Positions 1 to 12,966 of a stretch of DNA of 64,000 nucleotides are shown here, one piece after another. This stretch comes from Strix aluco (Eukaryota; Chordata; Aves; Strigiformes; Strigidae): positions 2,232,001 through 2,296,000 of the forward strand of contig NC_133942.1 of NCBI RefSeq assembly GCF_031877795.1, written 5' to 3'. Positions within the stretch are counted from its first letter, which is position 1, and every line of letters starts with the position of its first letter. A program made the translations under genes and the position numbers. Under the pieces are notes generated by a model. That model searched no databases. It was not told where the DNA came from and was given only the letters and a program-made list of their open reading frames with translations.

Positions 1-3000
1 CACCTTCTCTGTGCCTGGGAAGCAGAAGTGTTCCCATTGCTTCGCAGATTCGCTTTTCTGCAGGAAACACTAAAACTTGTTCAGAATGAAAGAAAGCACA
101 GAGCCCCAGATTTTATGTTGTCCTGGAGAGCTTGCAGAGCACTGGGGAAAGGCAGGCAGAGAATTCCCTGCTAGCACCTTCTCTGTGCCTGGGAAGCAGA
201 AGTGTTCCCATTGCTTCGCAGATTCGCTTTTGTGCAGAAAACAGTAACACTTGTTCAGAATGAAAGATAGCACAGAGCCCCAGATTTTATGTTGCCCTGG
301 AGAGCTTGCAGAGCACTGGGGAAAGGCAGGCAGAGAATTCCCTGCTAGCACCTTCTCTGTGCCTGGGAAGCAGAAGTGTTCACATTGCTTCGCAGAATCG
401 CTTTTGTGCAGAAAACAGTAACACTTGTTCAGAACGAAAGAAAGCACAGAGCCCCAGATTTGATGTTGCCCTGGAGAGCTTGCAGAGCACTGGGGAAAGG
501 CAGGCAGAGAATTCCCTGCTAGCACCTTCTCTGTGCCTGGGAAGCAGACGTGTTCACATTGCTTCACAGAATCGCTTTTGTGCAGAAAACACTAACACTT
601 GTTCAGAATGAAAGAAAGCACAGAGCCCCAGACTTTATGTTGTCCTGGAGAGCTTGCAGAGCACTGGGGAAAGGCAGGCAGAGAATTCCCTGCTAGCACC
701 TTCTCTGTGCCTGGGAAGCAGAAGTGTTCACATTACTTCGCAGAATCGCTTTTGTGCAGAAAACACTAACACTTGTTCAGAATGAAAGAAAGCACAGAGC
801 CCCAGACTTTATGTTGTCCTGGAGAGCTTGCAGAGCACTGGGGAAAGGCAGGCAGAGAATTCCCTGCTAGCACCTTCTCTGTGCCTGGGAAGCAGACGTG
901 TTCACATTGCTTCACAGAATCGCTTTTGTGCAGAAAACACTAACACTTGTTCAGAACGAAAGAAAGCACAGAGCCCCAGATTTGATGTTGCCCTGGAGAG
1001 CTTGCAGAGCACTGGGGAAAGGCAGGCAGAGAATTCCCTGCTAGCACCTTCTCTGTGCCTGGGAAGCAGAAGTGTTCACATTGCTTCGCAGAATCGCTTT
1101 TGTGCAGAAAACACTAACACTTGTTCAGAAGGAAAGAAAGCATAGAGCCCCAGATTTTATGTTGTCCTGGAGAGCTTGCAGAGCACTGGGGAAAGGCAGG
1201 CAGAGAATTCCCTGCTAGCACCTTCTCTGAGCCTGGGAACCAGAAGGGTTCACATTACTTCGCAGAATCGCTTTTGTGCAGAAAACACTAACACTTGTTC
1301 AGAATGAAAGAAAGCACAGAGCCCCAGATTTGATGTTGCCCTGGAGAGCTTGCAGAGCACTGGGGAAAGGCAGGCAGAGAATTCCCTGCTAGCACCTTCT
1401 CTGTGCCTGGGAAGCAGAAGTGCTCACATTGCTTCGCAGAATCGCTTTTGTGCAGAAAACAGTAACACTTGTTCAGAACGAAAGAAAGCACAGAGCCCCA
1501 GATTTGATGTTGTCCTGGAGAGCTTGCAGAGCACTGGGGAAAGGCAGGCAGAGAATTCCCTGCTAGCACCTTCTCTGAGCCTGGGAACCAGAAGTGTTCA
1601 CATTGCTTCGCAGAATCGCTTTTGTGCAGAAAACACTAACACTTGTTCAGAACGAAAGAAAGCACAGAGCCCCAGATTTGATGTTGTCCTGGAGAGCTTG
1701 CAGAGCACTGGGGAAAGGCAGGCAGAGAATTCCCTGCTAGCACCTTCTCTGTGCCTGGGAAGCAGACGTGTTCACATTGCTTCGCAGAATCGCTTTTGTG
1801 CAGAAAACACTAACACTTGTTCAGAATGAAAGAAAGCACAGAGCCCCAGACTTTATGTTGTCCTGGAGAGCTTGCAGAGCACTGGGGAAAGGCAGGCAGA
1901 GAATTCCCTGCTAGCACCTTCTCTGTGCCTGGGAACCAGAAGTGTTCCCATTGCTTCGCAGAATCGCTTTTGTGCAGAAAACACTAACACTTCTTCAGAA
2001 CGAAAGAAAGCACAGAGCCCCAGACTTTATGTTGTCCTGGAGAGCTTGCAGAGCACTGGGGAAAGGCAGGCAGAGAATTCCTTGCTAGCACCTTCTCTGT
2101 GCCTGGGAAGCAGACGTGTTCACATTGCTTCGCAGAATCGCTTTTGTGCAGAAAACACTAACACTTGTTCAGAATGAAAGAAAGCACAGAGCCCCAGATT
2201 TGATGTTGCCCTGGAGAGCTTGCAGAGCACTGGGGAAAGGCAGGCAGAGAATTCCCTGCTAGCACCTTCTCTGTGCCTGGGAAGCAGACGTGTTCACATT
2301 GCTTCGCAGAATCGCTTTTGTGCAGAAAACACTAACACTTGTTCAGAATGAAAGAAAGCACAGAGCCCCAGATTTTATGTTGTCCAGGAGAGCTTGCAGA
2401 GCACTGGGGAAAGGCAGGCAGAGAATTCCCTGCTAGCACCTTCTCTGTGCCTGGGAAGCAGAAGTGTTCACATTGCTTCGCAGAATCGCTTTTGTGCAGA
2501 AAACACTAGCGCTTGTACAGAACGAAAGAAAGCACAGACCCCCAGACTTTATGTTGTCCTGGAGAGCTTGCAGAGCACTGGGGAAAGGCAGGCAGAGAAT
2601 TCCCTGCTAGCACCATCTCTGTGCCTGTTCACATTGCTTCGCAGAATCGCTTTTGTGCAATAAAACAGTAACACTTGTTCAGAACGAAAGAAAGCACAGA
2701 GCCCCAGATTTGATGTTGCCCTGGAGAGCTTGCAGAGCACTGGGGAAAGGCAGGCAGAGAATTCCCTGCTAGCACCTTCTCTGTGCCTGGGAAGCAGAAG
2801 TGTTCACATTGCTTCGCAGAATCGCTTTTGTGCAGAAAACACTAACACTTGTTCAGAAGGAAAGAAAGCATAGAGCCCCAGATTTTATGTTGCCCTGGAG
2901 AGCTTGCAGAGCACTGGGGAAAGGCAGGCAGAGAATTCCCTGCTAGCACCTTCTCTGAGCCTGGGAACCAGAAGGGTTCACATTGCTTTGCAGAATCGCT

Positions 3001-5513
3001 TTTGTGCAGAAAACACTAACACTTGTTCAGAATGAAAGAAAGCACAGAGGCCCAGATTTTGTGTTGCCCTGGAGAGCTTGCAGAGCACTGGGGAAAGGCA
3101 GGCAGAGAATTCCCTGCTAGCACCTTCTCTGTGCCTGGGAAGCAGAAGTGCTCACATCGCTTCACAGAATCGCTTTTGTGCAGAAAACACTAACACTTGT
3201 TCAGAACGAAAGAAAGCACAGAGCCCCAGATTTTATGTTGTCCTGGAGAGCTTGCAGAGCACTGGGGAAAGGCAGGCAGAGAATTCCTTGCTAGCACCTT
3301 CTCTGTGCCTGGGAAGCAGAAGTGTTCACATTGCTTCGCAGAATCGCTTTTGTGCAGAAAACACTAACACTTGCTCAGAACGAAAGAAAGCACAGAGCCC
3401 CAGATTTGATGTTGCCCTGGAGAGCTTGCAGAGCACTGGGGAAAGGCAGGCAGAGAATTCCCTGCTAGCACCTTCTCTGTGCCTGGGAAGCAGTAGTGTT
3501 CACATTGCTTCAAAGATTCGCTTTTGTGCAGAAAACACTAACACTTGTTCAGAATGAAAGAAAGCACAGAGCCCCAGACTTTATGTTGTCCTGGAGAGCT
3601 TGCAGAGCACTGGGGAAAGGCAGGCAGAGAATTCCCTGCTAGCACCTTCTCTGTGCCTGGGAAGCAGAAGTGTTCACATTGCTTCGCAGAATCGCTTTTG
3701 TGCAGAAAACACTAACACTTGTTCAGAATGAAAGAAAGCATAGAGCCCCAGATTTTATGTTGTCCTGGAGAGCTTGCAGAGCACTGGGGAAAGGCAGGCA
3801 GAGAATTCCCTGCTAGCACCTTCTCTGAGCCTGGGAACCAGAAGTGTTCACATTGCTTTGCAGAATCGCTTTTGTGCAGAAAACACTAACACTTGTTCAG
3901 AATGAAAGAAAGCACAGAGCCCCAGATTTTGTGTTGCCCTGGAGAGCTTGCAGAGCACTGGGGAAAGGCAGGCAGAGAATTCCCTGCTAGCACCTTCTCT
4001 GTGCCTGGGAAGCAGAAGTGCTAACATCGCTTCACAGAATCGGTTTTGTGCAGAAAACACTAACACTTGTTCAGAACGAAAGAAAGCACAGAGCCCCAGA
4101 TTTTATGTTGCCCTGGAGAGCTTGCAGAGCACTGGGGAAAGGCAGGCAGAGAATTCCCTGCTAGCACCTTCTCTGTGCCTGGGAAGCAGAAGTGTTCACA
4201 TTGCTTCGCAGAATCGCTTTTGTGCAGAAAACACTAACACTTGCTCAGAACGAAAGAAAGCACAGAGCCCCAGATTTGATGTTGCCCTGGAGAGCTTGCA
4301 GAGCACTGGGGAAAGGCAGGCAGAGAATTCCCTGCTAGCACCTTCTCTGTGCCTGGGAAGCAGACGTGTTCACATTGCTTCGCAGAATCGCTTTTGTGCA
4401 GAAAACACTAACACTTGTTCAGAATGAAAGAAAGCACAGAGCCCCAGACTTTATGTTGTCCTGGAGAGCTTGCAGAGCACTGGGGAAAGGCAGGCAGAGA
4501 ATTCCCTGCTAGCACCTTCTGTGTGCCTGGGAAGCAGACGTGTTCACATTGCTTCGCAGAATCGCTTTTGTGCAGAAAACACTAACACTTGTTCAGAACG
4601 AAAGAAAGCACAGAGCCCCAGATTTGATGTTGCCCTGGAGAGCTTGCAGAGCACTGGGGAAAGGCAGGCAGAGAATTCCCTGCTAGCACCTTCTCTGTGC
4701 CTGGGAAGCAGAAGTGTTCACATTGCTTCGCAGAATCGCTTTTGTGCAGAAAACACTAACACTTGTTCAGAACGAAAGAAAGCATAGAGCCCCAGATTTT
4801 ATGTTGTCCTGGAGAGCTTGCAGAGCACTGGGGAAAGGCAGGCAGAGAATTCCCTGCTAGCACCTTCTCTGAGCCTGGGAACCAGAAGGGTTCACATTAC
4901 TTCGCAGAATCGCTTTTGTGCAGAAAACACTAACACTTGTTCAGAATGAAAGAAAGCACAGAGCCCCAGATTTGATGTTGCCCTGGAGAGCTTGCAGAGC
5001 ACTGGGGAAAGGCAGGCAGAGAATTCCCTGCTAGCACCTTCTCTGTGCCTGGGAAGCAGAAGTGCTCACATTGCTTCGCAGAATCGCTTTTGTGCAGAAA
5101 ACACTAGCGCTTGTACAGAACGAAAGAAAGCACAGAGCCCCAGACTTTATGTTGTCCTGGAGAGCTTGCAGAGCACTGGGGAAAGGCAGGCAGAGAATTC
5201 CCTGCTAGCACCTTCTCTGAGCCTGGGAACCAGAAGGGTTCACATTACTTCGCAGAATCGCTTTTGTGCAGAAAACACTAACACTTGTTCAGAACGAAAG
5301 AAAGCACAGAGCCCCAGATTTGATGTTGCCCTGGAGAGCTTGCAGAGCACTGGGGAAAGGCAGGCAGAGAATTCCCTGATAGCACCTTCTCTGTGCCTGG
5401 GAACCAGAAGTGTTCACATTGCTTCGCAGAATCGCTTTTGTGCAGAAAACACTAACACTTGTTCAGAATGAAAGAAAGCATAGAGCCCCAGATTTTATGT
5501 TGTCCTGGAGAGC

Positions 5514-8500
5514 TTGCAGAGCACTGGGGAAAGGCAGGCAGAGAATTCCCTGCTAGCACCTTCTCTGAGCCTGGGAACCAGAAGGGTTCACATTGCTTTG
5601 CAGAATCGCTTTTGTGCAGAAAACACTAACACTTGTTCAGAACGAAAGAAAGCACAGAGCCCCAGATTTTGTGTTGCCCTGGAGAGCTTGCAGAGCACTG
5701 GGGAAAGGCAGGCAGAGAATTCCCTGCTAGCACCTTCTCTGTGCCTGGGAAGCAGAAGTGCTCACATTGCTTCGCAGAATCGCTTTTGTGCAGAAAACAC
5801 TAACACTTGTTCAGAACGAAAGAAAGCACAGAGCCCCAGATTTGATGTTGCCCTGGAGAGCTTGCAGAGCACTGGGGAAAGGCAGGCAGAGAATTCCCTG
5901 CTAGCACCTTCTCTGTGCCTGGGAAGCAGAAGTGTTCACATTACTTCGCAGAATCGCTTTTGTGCAGAAAACACTAACACTTGTTCAGAATGAAAGAAAG
6001 CACAGAGCCCCAGATTTGATGTTGCCCTGGAGAGCTTGCAGAGCACTGGGGAAAGGCAGGCAGAGAATTCCCTGCTAGCACCTTCTCTGTGCCTGGGAAG
6101 CAGAAGTGCTCACATTGCTTCGCAGAATCGCTTTTCTGCAGAAAACAGTAACACTTGTTCAGAACGAAAGAAAGCACAGAGCCCCAGATTTGATGTTGTC
6201 CTGGAGAGCTTGCAGAGCACTGGGGAAAGGCAGGCAGAGAATTCCCTGCTAGCACCTTCTCTGAGCCTGGGAAGCAGAAGTGTTCACATTGCTTCGCAGA
6301 ATCGCTTTTGTGCAGAAAACACTAACACTTGTTCAGAACGAAAGAAAGCACAGAGCCCCAGATTTGATGTTGCCCTGGAGAGCTTGCAGAGCACTGGGGA
6401 AAGGCAGGCAGAGAATTCCCTGCTAGCACCTTCTCTGAGCCTGGGAACCAGAAGGGTTCACATTGCTTTGCAGAATCGCTTTTGTGCAGAAAACACTAAC
6501 ACTTGTTCAGAATGAAAGAAAGCACAGAGCCCCAGACTTTATGTTGTCCTGGAGAGCTTGCAGAGCACTGGGGAAAGGCAGGCAGAGAATTCCCTGCTAG
6601 CACCTTCTCTGTGCCTGGGAAGCAGAAGTGCTCACATCGCTTCACAGAATCGCTTTTGTGCAGAAAACACTAACACTTGTTCAGAACGAAAGAAAGCACA
6701 GAGCCCCAGATTTTATGTTGTCCTGGAGAGCTTGCAGAGCACTGGGAAAGGCAGGCAGAGAATTCCTTGCTAGCACCTTCTCTGTGCCTGGGAAGCAGAA
6801 GTGTTCACACTGCTTCGCAGAATCGCTTTTGTGCAGAAAACACTAACACTTGTTCAGAACGAAAGAAAGCACAGAGCCCCAGATTTGATGTTGCCCTGGA
6901 GAGCTTGCAGAGCACTGGGGAAAGGCAGGCAGAGAATTCCCTGCTAGCACCTTCTCTGTGCCTGGGAAGCAGACGTGTTCACATTGCTTCGCAGAATCGC
7001 TTTTGTGCAGAAAACACTAACACTTGTTCAGAATGAAAGAAAGCACAGAGCCCCAGACTTTATGTTGTCCTGGAGAGCTTGCAGAGCACTGGGGAAAGGC
7101 AGGCAGAGAATTCCCTGCTAGCACCTTCTCTGTGCCTGGGAAGCAGACGTCTTCACATTGCTTCGCAGAATCGCTTTTGTGCAGAAAACACTAAAACTTG
7201 TTCAGAACGAAAGAAAGCACAGAGCCCCAGATTTGATGTTGCCCTGGAGAGCTTGCAGAGCACTGGGGAAAGGCAGGCAGAGAATTCCCTGCTAGCACCT
7301 TCTCTGTGCCTGGGAAGCAGAAGTGTTCACATTACTTCGCAGAATCGCTTTTGTGCAGAAAACACTAACACTTGTTCAGAATGAAAGAAAGCACAGAGCC
7401 CCAGATTTGATGTTGCCCTGGAGAGCTTGCAGAGCACTGGGGAAAGGCAGGCAGAGAATTCCCTGCTAGCACCATCTCTGTGCCTGTTCACATTGCTTCG
7501 CAGAATCGCTTTTGTGCAGAAAACACTAACACTTGTTCAGAACGAAAGAAAGCACAGAGCCCCAGATTTGATGTTGCCCTGGAGAGCTTGCAGAGCACTG
7601 GGGAAAGGCAGGCAGAGAATTCCCTGCTAGCACCTTCTCTGTGCCTGGGAAGCAGACGTGTTCACATTGCTTCGCAGAATCGCTTTTGTGCAGAAAACAC
7701 TAACACTTGTTCAGAATGAAAGAAAGCATAGAGCCCCAGATTTGATGTTGTCCTGGAGAGCTTGCAGAGCACTGGGGAAAGGCAGGCAGAGAATTCCCTG
7801 CTAGCACCTTCTCTGAGCCTGGGAACCAGAAGGGTTCACATTGCTTTGCAGAATCGCTTTTGTGCAGAAAACACTAACACTTGTTCAGAACGAAAGAAAG
7901 CACAGAGCCCCAGATTTTGTGTTGCCCTGGAGAGCTTGCAGAGCACTGGGGAAAGGCAGGCAGAGAATTCCCTGCTAGCACCTTCTCTGTGCCTGGGAAG
8001 CAGAAGTGCTCACATTGCTTCGCAGAATCGCTTTTGTGCAGAAAACACTAACACTTGTTCAGAACGAAAGAAAGCACAGAGCCCCAGATTTGATGTTGCC
8101 CTGGAGAGCTTGCAGAGCACTGGGGAAAGGCAGGCAGAGAATTCCCTGCTAGCACCTTCTCTGTGCCTGGGAAGCAGAAGTGTTCACATTACTTCGCAGA
8201 ATCGCTTTTGTGCAGAAAACACTAACACTTGTTCAGAATGAAAGAAAGCACAGAGCCCCAGATTTGATGTTGCCCTGGAGAGCTTGCAGAGCACTGGGGA
8301 AAGGCAGGCAGAGAATTCCCTGCTAGCACCTTCTCTGTGCCTGGGAAGCAGAAGTGCTCACATTGCTTCGCAGAATCGCTTTTCTGCAGAAAACAGTAAC
8401 ACTTGTTCAGAACGAAAGAAAGCACAGAGCCCCAGATTTGATGTTGCCCTGGAGAGCTTGCAGAGCACTGGGGAAAGGCAGGCAGAGAATTCCCTGCTAG

Positions 8501-11500
8501 CACCTTCTCTGAGCCTGGGAACCAGAAGGGTTCACATTGCTTTGCAGAATCGCTTTTGTGCAGAAAACACTAACACTTGTTCAGAACGAAAGAAAGCACA
8601 GAGCCCCAGATTTTGTGTTGCCCTGGAGAGCTTGCAGAGCACTGGGGAAAGGCAGGCAGAGAATTCCCTGCTAGCACCTTCTCTGTGCCTGGGAAGCAGA
8701 AGTGCTCACATTGCTTCGCAGAATCGCTTTTGTGCAGAAAACACTAACACTTGTTCAGAACGAAAGAAAGCACAGAGCCCCAGATTTGATGTTGCCCTGG
8801 AGAGCTTGCAGAGCACTGGGGAAAGGCAGGCAGAGAATTCCCTGCTAGCACCTTCTCTGTGCCTGGGAAGCAGAAGTGTTCACATTACTTCGCAGAATCG
8901 CTTTTGTGCAGAAAACACTAACACTTGTTCAGAATGAAAGAAAGCACAGAGCCCCAGATTTGATGTTGCCCTGGAGAGCTTGCAGAGCACTGGGGAAAGG
9001 CAGGCAGAGAATTCCCTGCTAGCACCTTCTCTGTGCCTGGGAAGCAGAAGTGCTCACATTGCTTCGCAGAATCGCTTTTCTGCAGAAAACAGTAACACTT
9101 GTTCAGAACGAAAGAAAGCACAGAGCCCCAGATTTGATGTTGTCCTGGAGAGCTTGCAGAGCACTGGGGAAAGGCAGGCAGAGAATTCCCTGCTAGCACC
9201 TTCTCTGAGCCTGGGAACCAGAAGTGTTCACATTGCTTCGCAGAATCGCTTTTGTGCAGAAAACACTAACACTTGTTCAGAACGAAAGAAAGCACAGAGC
9301 CCCAGATTTGATGTTGCCCTGGAGAGCTTGCAGAGCACTGGGGAAAGGCAGGCAGAGAATTCCCTGCTAGCACCTTCTCTGAGCCTGGGAACCAGAAGGG
9401 TTCACATTGCTTTGCAGAATCGCTTTTGTGCAGAAAACACTAACACTTGTTCAGAATGAAAGAAAGCACAGAGCCCCAGACTTTATGTTGTCCTGGAGAG
9501 CTTGCAGAGCACTGGGGAAAGGCAGGCAGAGAATTCCCTGCTAGCACCTTCTCTGTGCCTGGGAAGCAGAAGTGCTCACATCGCTTCACAGAATCGCTTT
9601 TGTGCAGAAAACACTAACACTTGTTCAGAACGAAAGAAAGCACAGAGCCCCAGATTTTATGTTGTCCTGGAGAGCTTGCAGAGCACTGGGAAAGGCAGGC
9701 AGAGAATTCCTTGCTAGCACCTTCTCTGTGCCTGGGAAGCAGAAGTGTTCACACTGCTTCGCAGAATCGCTTTTGTGCAGAAAACACTAACACTTGTTCA
9801 GAACGAAAGAAAGCACAGAGCCCCAGATTTGATGTTGCCCTGGAGAGCTTGCAGAGCACTGGGGAAAGGCAGGCAGAGAATTCCCTGCTAGCACCTTCTC
9901 TGTGCCTGGGAAGCAGACGTGTTCACATTGCTTCGCAGAATCGCTTTTGTGCAGAAAACACTAACACTTGTTCAGAATGAAAGAAAGCACAGAGCCCCAG
10001 ACTTTATGTTGTCCTGGAGAGCTTGCAGAGCACTGGGGAAAGGCAGGCAGAGAATTCCCTGCTAGCACCTTCTCTGTGCCTGGGAAGCAGACGTCTTCAC
10101 ATTGCTTCGCAGAATCGCTTTTGTGCAGAAAACACTAAAACTTGTTCAGAACGAAAGAAAGCACAGAGCCCCAGATTTGATGTTGCCCTGGAGAGCTTGC
10201 AGAGCACTGGGGAAAGGCAGGCAGAGAATTCCCTGCTAGCACCTTCTCTGTGCCTGGGAAGCAGAAGTGTTCACATTACTTCGCAGAATCGCTTTTGTGC
10301 AGAAAACACTAACACTTGTTCAGAATGAAAGAAAGCACAGAGCCCCAGATTTGATGTTGCCCTGGAGAGCTTGCAGAGCACTGGGGAAAGGCAGGCAGAG
10401 AATTCCCTGCTAGCACCTTCTCTGTGCCTGTTCACATTGCTTCGCAGAATCGCTTTTGTGCAGAAAACACTAACACTTGTTCAGAACGAAAGAAAGCACA
10501 GAGCCCCAGATTTGATGTTGCCCTGGAGAGCTTGCAGAGCACTGGGGAAAGGCAGGCAGAGAATTCCCTGCTAGCACCTTCTCTGTGCCTGGGAAGCAGA
10601 CGTGTTCACATTGCTTCGCAGAATCGCTTTTGTGCAGAAAACACTAACACTTGTTCAGAATGAAAGAAAGCATAGAGCCCCAGATTTGATGTTGTCCTGG
10701 AGAGCTTGCAGAGCACTGGGGAAAGGCAGGCAGAGAATTCCCTGCTAGCACCTTCTCTGAGCCTGGGAACCAGAAGGGTTCACATTGCTTTGCAGAATCG
10801 CTTTTGTGCAGAAAACACTAACACTTGTTCAGAATGAAAGAAAGCACAGAGCCCCAGATTTTGTGTTGCCCTGGAGAGCTTGCAGAGCACTGGGGAAAGG
10901 CAGGCAGAGAATTCCCTGCTAGCACCTTCTCTGTGCCTGGGAAGCAGAAGTGCTCACATCGCTTCACAGAATCGCTTTTGTGCAGAAAACACTAACACTT
11001 GTTCAGAACGAAAGAAAGCACAGAGCCCCAGATTTTATGTTGTCCTGGAGAGCTTGCAGAGCACTGGGGAAAGGCAGGCAGAGAATTCCCTGCTAGCACC
11101 TTCTCTGTGCCTGGGAAGCAGAAGTGTTCACATTGCTTCGCAGAATCGCTTTTGTGCAGAAAACACTAACACTTGTTCAGAACGAAAGAAAGCACAGAGC
11201 CCCAGATTTGATGTTGCCCTGGAGAGCTTGCAGAGCACTGGGGAAAGGCAGGCAGAGAATTCCCTGCTAGCACCTTCTCTGTGCCTGGGAAGCAGACGTG
11301 TTCACATTGCTTAGCAGAATCGCTTTTGTGCAGAAAACACTAACACTTGTTCAGAACGAAAGAAAGCACAGAGCCCCAGACTTTATGTTGTCCTGGAGAG
11401 CTTGCAGAGCACTGGGGAAAGGCAGGCAGAGAATTCCCTGCTAGCACCTTCTCTGTGCCTGGGAAGCAGACGTGTTCACATTGCTTCGCAGAATCGCTTT

Positions 11501-12576
11501 TGTGCAGAAAACACTAACACTTGTTCAGAATGAAAGAAAGCATAGAGCCCCAGATTTTATGTTGTCCTGGAGAGCTTGCAGAGCACTGGGGAAAGGCAGG
11601 CAGAGAATTCCCTGCTAGCACCTTCTCTGAGCCTGGGAAGCAGACGTGTTCACATTGCTTCGCAGAATCGCTTTTGTGCAGAAAACACTAACACTTGTTC
11701 AGAACGAAAGAAAGCACAGAGCCCCAGATTTTATGTTGTCCTGGAGAGCTTGCAGAGCACTGGGGAAAGGCAGGCAGAGAATTCCCTGCTAGCACCTTCT
11801 CTGTGCCTGGGAAGCAGAAGTGCTCACATCGCTTCACAGAATCGCTTTTGTGCAGAAAACACTAACACTTGTTCAGAACGAAAGAAAGCACAGAGCCCCA
11901 GATTTTATGTTGTCCTGGAGAGCTTGCAGAGCACTGGGAAAGGCAGGCAGAGAATTCCCTGCTAGCACCTTCTCTGTGCCTGGGAAGCAGAAGTGTTCAC
12001 ATTGCTTCGCAGAATCGCTTTTGTGCAGAAAACACTAACACTTGTTCAGAACGAAAGAAAGCACAGAGCCCCAGATTTGATGTTGCCCTGGAGAGCTTGC
12101 AGAGCACTGGGGAAAGGCAGGCAGAGAATTCCCTGCTAGCACCTTCTCTGTGCCTGGGAAGCAGACGTGTTCACATTACTTCGCAGAATCGCTTTTGTGC
12201 AGAAAACACTAACACTTGTTCAGAATGAAAGAAAGCACAGAGCCCCAGACTTTATGTTGTCCTGGAGAGCTTGCAGAGCACTGGGGAAAGGCAGGCAGAG
12301 AATTCCCTGCTAGCACCTTCTCTGTGCCTGGGAAGCAGACGTCTTCACATTGCTTCGCAGAATCGCTTTTGTGCAGAAAACACTAAAACTTGTTCAGAAC
12401 GAAAGAAAGCACAGAGCCCCAGATTTGATGTTGCCCTGGAGAGCTTGCAGAGCACTGGGGAAAGGCAGGCAGAGAATTCCCTGCTAGCACCTTCTCTGTG
12501 CCTGGGAAGCAGAAGTGTTCACATTACTTCGCAGAATCGCTTTTGTGCAGAAAACACTAACACTTGTTCAGAATGA
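5514..12576. repeat. Higher-order satellite blocks (offsets 2,248 and 2,944 bp)
   Basis: Segments at 5,514-6,036 recur 2,248 bp later, and 9,572-10,328 recur 2,248 bp later at 11,820-12,576. Segments at 5,974-about 7,700 recur 2,944 bp later at 8,918-about 10,660. The offsets correspond to 13 and 17 monomers minus 14 bp: one 13-bp truncation plus a single-base deletion in a run of four Gs near 6,745 and 9,689 that both copies share. Such shared rare changes show common origin of the blocks. Confidence 0.84.
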
Positions 12577-12966
12577 AAGAAAGCACAGAGCCCCAGATTT
12601 GATGTTGCCCTGGAGAGCTTGCAGAGCACTGGGGAAAGGCAGGCAGAGAATTCCCTGCTAGCACCTTCTCTGTGCCTGGGAAGCAGACGTGTTCACATTG
12701 CTTCGCAGAATCGCTTTTGTGCAGAAAACACTAACACTTGTTCAGAATGAAAGAAAGCATAGAGCCCCAGATTTGATGTTGTCCTGGAGAGCTTGCAGAG
12801 CACTGGGGAAAGGCAGGCAGAGAATTCCCTGCTAGCACCTTCTCTGAGCCTGGGAACCAGAAGGGTTCACATTGCTTTGCAGAATCGCTTTTGTGCAGAA
12901 AACACTAACACTTGTTCAGAATGAAAGAAAGCACAGAGCCCCAGATTTTGTGTTGCCCTGGAGAGC

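Noticed and set aside
410-430. CENP-B box in the satellite (ttcgcagaatcgc)
   Set aside because: The first half (TTCG plus A at position 9) fits the CENP-B pattern, but the required CGGG half is absent in every monomer I checked.
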